DNA from: Chlorophyllum brunneum
Lineage: Eukaryota > Basidiomycota > Agaricomycetes > Agaricales > Agaricaceae
Length of the DNA: 64,000 nucleotides
Assembly: GCA_963576785.1 (NCBI GenBank)
Contig: OY756145.1
Coordinates: forward strand, 2,232,001 to 2,296,000
Direction of reading: 5' to 3'
Shown here: in pieces, positions 56,749 to 64,000 of the stretch
Layout of the letters: the number at the start of each line of letters is the position of its first letter
Numbering within the stretch: position 1 is the stretch's first letter
Notes under the pieces: generated by a model
The model's input: the letters and a program-made list of their open reading frames with translations, nothing else
Told to the model about the DNA's origin: nothing
The model's database searches: none
Position numbers and translations under genes: made by a program

Positions 56749-59052
56749 TCAGTCTTCATCCATATTTTCATCAGAACTGTCCTGATCGTCAAATAGCTTC
56801 CCACCCGTTTCCGCTTCGGCTCGTCGGTAATATTCTTCCTGTTGCTCCTTGTCCTCCGTCAAATTCGCGAGGGAGCAGAGAGCCTCCGCAAGGAGATGGG
56901 ATAGCTGTTTTCTCTCGCCTTCGGCCTCTTGTTGGTGCAACTGGCGAGCCTCGGCTCGTGAAGCACGCTTGGTCTCAATTCGGGAGGCGCGTTGAGCCTC
57001 TTCTGTTTCGGAGTCACGACGTTGTTTCCCGCGTGCACGGGCGCTCATCTGCATCACAACCTCTTTTTCGTCATCGGCATCGTCATCGGCATCGTCCTCC
57101 TCATCAACCTCCATTACGTCGTCCTCATTCTCTTCTTCGTCTACGTTTTCTTCCTCGTCGACCCACGTGTCTTCGCCTATGTATGACTTTGCGCGCTCAA
57201 AAAATTCGATTGCTCGTGTCAGGGCATCTCTTGCCTCCTGGGCCTCTTCGCTCTGCATAAGCGACCCAATGACCTCACTCTCACTTCCTTGATCCATCTT
57301 TTCCTCAATAATCTCAGCAATGGTACTACCAATAACAAGCCACGTTCGCCCGCGGGTCTTGGCAACTAGGCCGTCACCTATTGCGGAGCGAGGTTCGCCC
57401 GTATCCTTCGAGGACGAAGTTGGGGTTGAGGTGTGTTCTTGGTATTTATGGGGGAAATGGATCTGAGCAAAGACAGAATCTGCGTAAGTAGCCCATTCCT
57501 TACGTTCCTCAGCATCATCGAGCTTTTCAGCAAGCAACAAAACTTCATCGCCGACCTCGTATAATGTTTTGGTGCGGGTGAACTGTGGGGTATTCGACCG
57601 TCGGGAGGACGCTTGTGTTGAAGCTGCAGAGCTGCTATGTGGCAGGTGAAAGATGCCTCTCGAAAAATGGTCCATGGCAAGTTGAAGAATCTCATGTGGT
57701 GTTGCGTTGTTCAGTGTCATCCGTCGGGTAATGGGTGGCCGACGAGCAATGATGACGCCAAAAGGACTCTCAGCTGGCCACTCAGGTTCGTCGTCCCAGA
57801 TAGTACCTGTCTTCAAATAATCGGTGTTTACAGGGAATGGAGAGGGGAAATGTTGAGGTTCTACAGGTGGACGGGGGTTGACCCTGTGACGATCAACCAT
57901 TTCCGTTGCAAGGGCCACGAGGGAACGACCCCACATGATGGCCATGCGCCAGTCCTCGCGGAGTGGTGGTGTACGGTTCCTGGACAGGGTGTCTGATCTA
58001 AAGGTCGAAGACCTGGTATAACTGTCGGAGCGGCTTGGGATGTTTTCGCCACTCTCAAAAACGTCCAGGGCTGCAATCCAGTAAGGAACAGGGTTAGGAG
58101 GCTCCCCAGGCAGGGCGAGTTCGGGATTCGCAGCTACTGAATTTCCGAAGTAGAACAGCGTTGTGCCAAGTAATGTATGAAAGGAGGTTGGGAGTTCTAC
58201 TGGGTTGATGGGAGGCCCACGTCTGGGGAGAAGTGGAGGGTGAGGTGAATCTACGAGAATGGCGTTCTCGATGTCAAGCAAAACAACTCACATTTTACGA
58301 CCAGATAAACCCATACTGGTCTGGAATCTGGATTGTTGAAGGAGCTGGTCATCAGTGGTGAGGGAAGTGGGTGAGATGAAGAGGAGGGAAGGATCGTGGA
58401 AAGCGAGGAGGCATCGATGACATTCGTGAATGACACCCCGAAGAAGAGGGAGGGTTTCAGCGGGATCGTCGACTGTAGGGCAGCAACATCAGCAGAGTTT
58501 CAAGATATTCTATCCTCTCGAACGTACGGTCGTACTGTTCACAAGCCTTATTGAAGAGTTGTTTGAGGTCGAGCCAATCTTCGTATGAGAAGTCGGAAGT
58601 TGAGGGAGAAGGGTCGCCGCGTCCGGCAGTGGTCGAAATGTCCATGACTTTTGTGCGAGTGGTCCAATTTGCGGGGTCGTCGTCGTCGTCGGAAGAGTCG
58701 TCTGACTGTGGAATTGCGGGAAAGTAATCCTGAGGGTGGTGTTGGTGCTGGTGTTTGGTCACGAGTGGCCCTGCGTGCGGTGGATCGTCGAGGTCTGTAC
58801 TAAGACGTGTATCTGAGCCTGACTGTCTCCGGTACTGTTCATCACAGATAATAATAAAAACGAACAAGAATCGCGGTCGCTGTCCGAAGATAGGACGCGT
58901 CGTTGCACCGCGGGCGCTAAGGGTGGCGCGGCGGCAGGGGTGGACAGGCGGCCCACCGATCTCCACAAGCCGCGGGGCCGCGCGCGTTTGGCGCGAGACG
59001 GGATGGTGGGATTGCGACCGGGATTTTGTTGTGAGGTCGAGGAGTGTGCCAT
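56749..59052 (-). CDS. ETT1: ETT1/Nro1-type translation termination/oxygen-sensing regulator
   Basis: The firm exons are 58472-58317 and 58250-56749, preceded by an exon ending at 58528 (intron 58527-58473). That exon reads back through SDFSYEDWLDLKQLFNKACEQYD and an acidic SDDSSDDDDDPANW stretch to at least 58834. The start is uncertain: an ATG at 59052 (MAHSSTSQQ) can be joined by a GT-AG intron near 58918-58835, and MDISTTAGRG at 58645 is the shortest option. Core motifs of the Nro1/Ett1 family are ETLPLLRGVIHECHRCL, ELPTSFHTLLGTTLFYFGN, TPHEILQLAMDHFSRG and a helical-repeat C-terminus with HLLAEALCSLANL. S. pombe Nro1 inhibits the prolyl hydroxylase Ofd1; yeast Ett1 affects translation termination. 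An acidic patch (EEDDADDDADDE) interrupts the repeats. Confidence 0.8.
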
Positions 59053-59413
59053 CGGAGAGGGGAGGGGGAAGGAGTTGGAGGAGAATGAGATAGAGACGGG
59101 GAACGGCATCTTGGTTTCGTTCTCCAGTGCGAAGAAAAACAGACGATAACAATGCAAAGAGACCAGTGTACGTCTTTGGAGCTGTCTGACCAACCAGAAC
59201 CACCCAGTCCCCTCACTTAGATATATATTCGAGCCGGTGCAGCAATGGACCAGACCAACACAGGTCTAGAAACTCTCAAAATTCCATGACGCACATGCCC
59301 CGACCCTTCTCTACCGCCGGGCTGCATACCAATCCAGTTCAACTTGGAGATATATCAGAGCCAGGTCTAGACCAGATCCGAGATTAGCTACCATAAATAC
59401 TCCCTAGTAACCG
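59053..59413. other. Intergenic region between ETT1 and the aminopeptidase gene
   Basis: These 361 bp lie between the farthest ETT1 start (59052) and the stop of the aminopeptidase gene (59414); both genes are on the minus strand. They should contain the ETT1 promoter. Two nearby copies of tctagacca (around 59268 and 59366) are the only pattern noticed. Confidence 0.4.
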
Positions 59414-62400
59414 CTACACGCGACGCCGCCGACCCCCTTTTCCCCATTTCTCAATCAAAAATCCGGTCATATATTCGTAGATTTCTCGGTAGGCTCCCCG
59501 TCGGTTAATTCCATGATCACTGAAACAATTAGTTAGCGCAAGTCAAGACGGTCGAGGCCCTGGGCTGCGGGGTAAGGTGACAAGTCCGTTCTTGGAGTGA
59601 GCATCCAGCCAATCAGGGAGCTCATAGTGTTTCTGGAGCGAATCGGCAGCAACCTCGAACGCATTTCCCGCGAGACAATGGTTACTTGCCTGTCAGTAAA
59701 CATCCTGAATTTGAACCGCCGTACATGAGCCTTCGTAAACATATCGAGCAGGTGAGCGCTATTCGCAAAGTGGACGTTGTCGTCACCGCTTCCATGTGCA
59801 AGCAAAAAATCGATATTGTGGAAACCGGCCACATTCGATATCGATGCGTTTACATAGCCGTCGGGATTCAGGGAGGGTAGGTTCATATAGCGCTCGGTAT
59901 AGACTGAATCTGTCCGAAATATGACTGAACTCGAGGAAGAACTTGCAAATTGGCGTCCTTACCATACAATCGCCAGCTAGTCACAGGCTGGATAGAAAAT
60001 CAAATCAGTAAACAATAAAATTGATGATTTCCAAGCAGATAATGCGCCAATGCGAGACCGAAGAGCAGGGGATGCAGGTCCAGGAACCCCACCCGTACAT
60101 CAACCAATCAGACTAGCCATGGAGCGGTCTAGACCGTTTGCCCAGGGACCAACACGAACCGAACCTCGACTCGTGATAGCGTGATACCAGGAGATATCGG
60201 TCTACAGCCAATGGGAAGCCAACCGAATGAAGGTGCGGCCTAGTGCGGCATACCCGAGGGAACCGCAAAATAGGCGTCGTTGGTTCCGCTCGATCACACG
60301 GCATTGATGAAATAGCAGAAGCCAATGAGCTTCTTGCCCACATCTGCATCGATGCAATCAACCCAGAAAGGAGATACTCCCAAGGGCCGATTTAGATTAT
60401 TTTGGATTGAAATTGGAGTAGAGATAGTCAGGTATTCCTTCACTCACCGCAACGGCTATGGCTAATGAATGGATTCCGGCATTGGCCTCGGCTACCTTGG
60501 AGCTCATAAAACCGCCATACGACTATTTCTGTGGTCAATTACCAGTCAGCAAGCAAAGGGTTGAACGCACCCAACCCCATATACCGATTCTTGCCGGATC
60601 TACATATTTCTTCGCGGCCCAGGCCCTACAAAGGCGTGTAAGCGCGTCCAGCCAGGGCGAGTGAAATATAAAGGAGTGTCATGACATATAGGGATAAGGG
60701 TTCGTCATCTTTTCAATCATCATGGACATCAGGGGTTTGGAATAGGGCCATTCGCTAGCTCGACGGAATATTCGCGTCGACCAGGAGAGGTAAAAGCCAG
60801 AGCGGAATCACTAACCTGGCTGCTGCAAGCTGATCAACTGTTTCCCAGTAACCAAGATTCCCTTTTACAGGGTTTCTTAGCTTTCGACCTTTGAAACCAG
60901 TGCCGCGGCCATCGACCACGACGACAATGTATTTGAGACTACAGGCAAGATAATCATGCCAATCACGATTAAATTTGAGGTCAACCAATTGGGATTGGGG
61001 TCCACCGTATCTGTTTAGATTAAGTCAGCTGATGTGAACAGGTGCGAATCAGTGCGGATGCAGTGAAAGCCGCCAGTAACTAGTGATTTGAGTGATAGAT
61101 GGATAGCATGGAGAATAACGTGCCAGGCGCGAGTGAGTAATACTTCATCTAGTAAAGTATCATGCACCGACCCTATCACGATGATCAACCCCCAGTAGAC
61201 CATCTAGAATCATCTAGACCCATGGTGGAACGTGCGGAATAGACGGTCGAAGCTGCCCAGCTCCAAAGTATACATGTCAATCATCAGAATGAGCAAGCTG
61301 ACGAACTGGCCCGGTTGACAGCGACGCCCCGTATGGAGCAGTGCCTTGGTGTACCGGCATGCCCCTTTCAGCGCACATGTAATAGTCAGATGTAGGCCTG
61401 CATCCACACCAACAATAGCCAGGCGGCGTGTCAATTTTCTCCACGAAAGCAAAGACTCACACTCTGAAAAGCACAGGGTACTTGGTCCTTCCTGAATCAT
61501 CCATCCTAGGAGGTCGGATTTCCTTAACATTCAGCTCTAGGATGGCAGGTCAATATCTACCAGTCATCAAGAGGTTCCAGCGTACCATATCCATCACTGA
61601 TGAAGACAGATTGAGTAACTGTTGAAGCTTCGTATTCCCTTGTATTATTTTGCAGATGCTCGTTCGTGGTCAGTATCAACTCGAAGTCTACTCAATAATT
61701 TAGCCATTTCCAATATATTAAAGTAGAATAGCTTACTGGCATCGTCAGTCTGGACGACCTTCTGCCACGGAACTCCAGGTCCATTATAACTCAAGACATA
61801 GAATCCAGCCTCCGGCGAGAAATCTGCAGCATATGATGCCTGCTTCGACGTGTCGGTCAAAGCTGTGGGTTCTACTGTCTCCGATGAACTGATTGTCGGA
61901 ATAGGGACTGAGTAGATATGACGTTCAATAGACGAAGGATTAGCTGCTTCAAAAAATCTACAATTGGCCCATTCAGCATGGTCGTCTTTCATGATATCCA
62001 AAACTTACACGAGACCCTTCTTCGCATCGACGCCTTTAATGCCGCTTGTGACTTCCCATTGGCCGGAGGTCAAAAAACGAGGTGCATCGGAGTTCGCAGG
62101 GCTGAACAGTGCAATGTGATTATAGCCTTCGGGTGTGGGTACGATATCAAGGTATGCATTAGACCCCGCAGTTGTTAATGCCGTCGGAAGAGGGTATATA
62201 TTCTGGTGCTGGTCGTAAAGCGACTATTCAGGTAGAGCTTCGAAAGCGAGTAACGAGAAACTTACATTCTCTATCCACCCATCATCTCCTTCTTCACCAG
62301 CTTTCCCAAGCTTTCTTATTACGTGTCCATAGGTTCTGGAATGAGTGTCGGCGGCATCAAGGTTGAAGAGAATGATGCTTCCGTCATCCGCATTTCGATT

Positions 62401-63919
62401 AACTTCCTTCAGGAGTAGAGTTGCATTCCCGACCCAGGCGACTTCTGAAATAATGCCATTGTTTGCAGGTTTACGATTCTCCCAATCCAAAGTCAAAGTT
62501 GCACGTTCGATGGATAACTCTGGCGTCGTCGAAGCCTTGGCATCTTCGAGGTAGAGGCCGAGGTCGAATACATGGACAAATACTAGGGGATTGGGGTAGC
62601 CAGGTTTAGGATATCTCATGACGACATCAGTGGTATACGGAATGACTGCGTCTGAGTCCTCTGTTGGGTTATAAATTGGGAAGGAAAACTCGGGAACAAG
62701 CGTTTCGTCAAAAGCCAGGAATGCAACCTTATTGGAATCCGGTGACCACCAGAGGGCAAAATCATCTTCAAAAACCTCTTCCTCGTAGACCCAATCAGGA
62801 ACACCGTGAAATAGGGATGTATTTCCCGACGTTGTTATACGAATAGGTTTAGTGCTCAGCCTACGGGTTTGATCAATCCACCGCCCATCGGATCCTGGGA
62901 TGAATGCTTACGAGGCATCCGGTAAGACGTAGATATCATTCTCTGTCACGTAGGCAATGGCGCTGCCTGTGGGCGACCAGGTCGCATAAGCCGTTTTTGA
63001 TGGATCAGTTGGTGAAATAATTGGATGTGTGGTCTTCGCCTGGATATCATGGACATAGTAGTTCCCAAAGTTGGAATGACGCCATTGCTGGAACGCACGA
63101 CGTGAGTACCACTGCAGTACAGAAACATCGTAGTTTCGCCCAACCTTTTTCCCGTCGGCTTTGAGGAGAAGACGTGTCATGTCTGCTGAAAGTTGCCATT
63201 GATAATAGCCAAGTGGCTGTCCATGCTCCTACAGGATAAATTAGAGCTTTTGTTATTTCAGTTCTTGAAGCATACATCTTTAATTTCACTGTTCGCAACA
63301 AGCTCCCTGGTGGTATTCGTTTTCAGATCAACTAGCTGGATAGAATCATTTTCTTGGATTGCATATACACCATCACCGGCTGGTCAAAAGGTATATCAGC
63401 CTTGAAATGCGATAGAAAGGGCAGACATTGCTACTCACCCTCTGGAACCCATCGAAGGCCTCTCCTCATAGGGACAAAGGTACCGTTGAACATATGGTCC
63501 ATGGTAATCTTCTTGACACCTGGAGAGTGGTACGTCGCGCTGCCGGCATAAGAATACGCAGCAATTATGCCTATTAGAGTTGCAAAGGATACCAGACCCA
63601 GCAGAATATAAAGCACGAGCTTCAGCCCCGCCCGCCGCTGTCGTGATACTCCTTCAACGTGCATACACCCATACCTTGACCGATCACGCACCTCTTTGGT
63701 TGGAGATGAAGTTCCTGACCTCCTTCCTCCAGCATCACCGCGTTCCACAAGGCCGGGAGAGGAGTGGCCGTCCTTCTCAAGTAACGAATCCTGATCGGAA
63801 GCCCCGTCGTACACGTTGTCACCATAATAGGGTAAAGCAGCAGTGCTGTGAGTCTGGGTAACTTTTATGGGAGTGTCAGTATCGTCCTGAGAGACGGCTT
63901 GGTATGTATCGGGCGCCAT
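59414..63919 (-). CDS. DAP2: Type II membrane dipeptidyl aminopeptidase (S9B/DPP IV family)
   Basis: Fourteen exons: 63919-63439, 63379-63276, 63228-62912, 62854-62266, 62223-62009, 61957-61737, 61687-61586, 61536-61461, 61010-60816, 60625-60571, 60522-60448, 59987-59963, 59909-59690, 59519-59414; 926 aa, in phase. A cytosolic tail of about 95 residues leads to one membrane anchor ([22 protein letters not shown]). The beta-propeller carries the family motif [12 protein letters not shown]. The alpha/beta-hydrolase domain has VYGGPQSQ, the nucleophile Ser in GWSYGGF (split by an intron), the Asp in GSGDDNVHF and the His in SDHGINRRG, so the triad is complete. It removes X-Pro/X-Ala dipeptides; the Golgi (Ste13) and vacuolar (Dap2) relatives mature pheromones or degrade peptides. 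The catalytic-domain introns are large (450, 190, 460 and 170 nt), and the last one is GC-AG. Confidence 0.93.
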
Positions 63920-64000
63920 TTGACGTCGTTGCACCCCGCCGTGAGTGGTGTTGGTCTACGTAGAGGAAGAAATGTGCGAAGAGTCCGACACCGCCATCTA

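Noticed and set aside
61015..61530. Minus frames of 62 and 106 codons within the 450-nt aminopeptidase intron
   Set aside because: No motif. The flanking exons join perfectly (LFRV + YGGPQSQ) without them. They are treated as intron sequence.
1..64000. CRISPR arrays, insertion sequences, prophage or bacterial operons
   Set aside because: No regularly spaced repeats, no ribosome-binding-site gene spacing, and introns throughout. The sequence is a fungal nuclear chromosome.

Overview
This window is nuclear DNA from a basidiomycete fungus, probably an agaricomycete. Almost every gene is broken by many short introns (about 45-65 nt, GT-AG with a minority of GC-AG). The recognisable families fit as well: two-BIR survivin, WAPL, Argonaute, long-form tRNase Z, BRPF-type NTO1, an Agaricomycete-style F-box protein and a small multi-pass membrane protein. 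All exon maps were assembled by eye from splice signals, reading phase and family motifs. Most maps close exactly in phase, and I say so where they do not.

Layout. 1-2.6 kb: a partial Ser/Pro-rich gene (-) and a UBA-C2H2-UBX adaptor (+). 2.7-4.4 kb: an F-box protein (-). 6.8-12.05 kb: a head-to-head pair, bir1/survivin (-) and wpl1/WAPL (+), separated by 103 bp. 12.3-16.6 kb: a 27-exon Argonaute (-). 17.3-20.6 kb: tRNase Z trz1 (-), divergent from a class V aminotransferase (cysteine-desulfurase-like, +) at 20.7-22.2 kb. 22.4-23 kb: a small secreted KNH/Ser-Thr-rich family protein. 23-25.8 kb: no gene found. 25.8-27.6 kb: a decayed CYP53-like P450. 30.6-32.4 kb: an FAD monooxygenase. 34.07 kb: tRNA-Ile(AAU). 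34.2-38.9 kb: a BRPF/NTO1 homologue with EPL, PHD-knuckle-PHD, bromodomain and PWWP. 39.1-42.6 kb: a CCCH-RRM-like-RBR ubiquitin ligase ending in a CaaX box. 43.1-46.0 kb: a tandem pair of ER thioredoxin/PDI proteins, one active-site intact and one with both cysteines lost. 47.1-49.1 kb: a Ran-binding-domain protein. 49.6-50.5 kb: a GPI-type KNH-like protein. 51.5-52.9 kb: a multi-pass membrane protein. 53.1-54.7 kb: a mitochondrial carrier. 56.7-59.05 kb: ETT1/Nro1. 59.4-63.9 kb: a type II membrane dipeptidyl aminopeptidase.

Functional themes are chromosome segregation and cohesion (Bir1, WAPL), RNA silencing and tRNA processing (Argonaute, tRNase Z), chromatin (NTO1), ubiquitin (UBX, F-box, RBR) and the secretory pathway (two PDIs, two KNH proteins, DAP). 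The most notable points are the shared bir1/wpl1 promoter with an MluI cell-cycle box, a 3-nt micro-exon and a stop-only exon in the Argonaute gene, the catalytically dead PDI duplicate, the prenylation motif on an RBR ligase, a possible 29-nt cassette exon in the membrane-protein gene, and at least five GC-AG introns.
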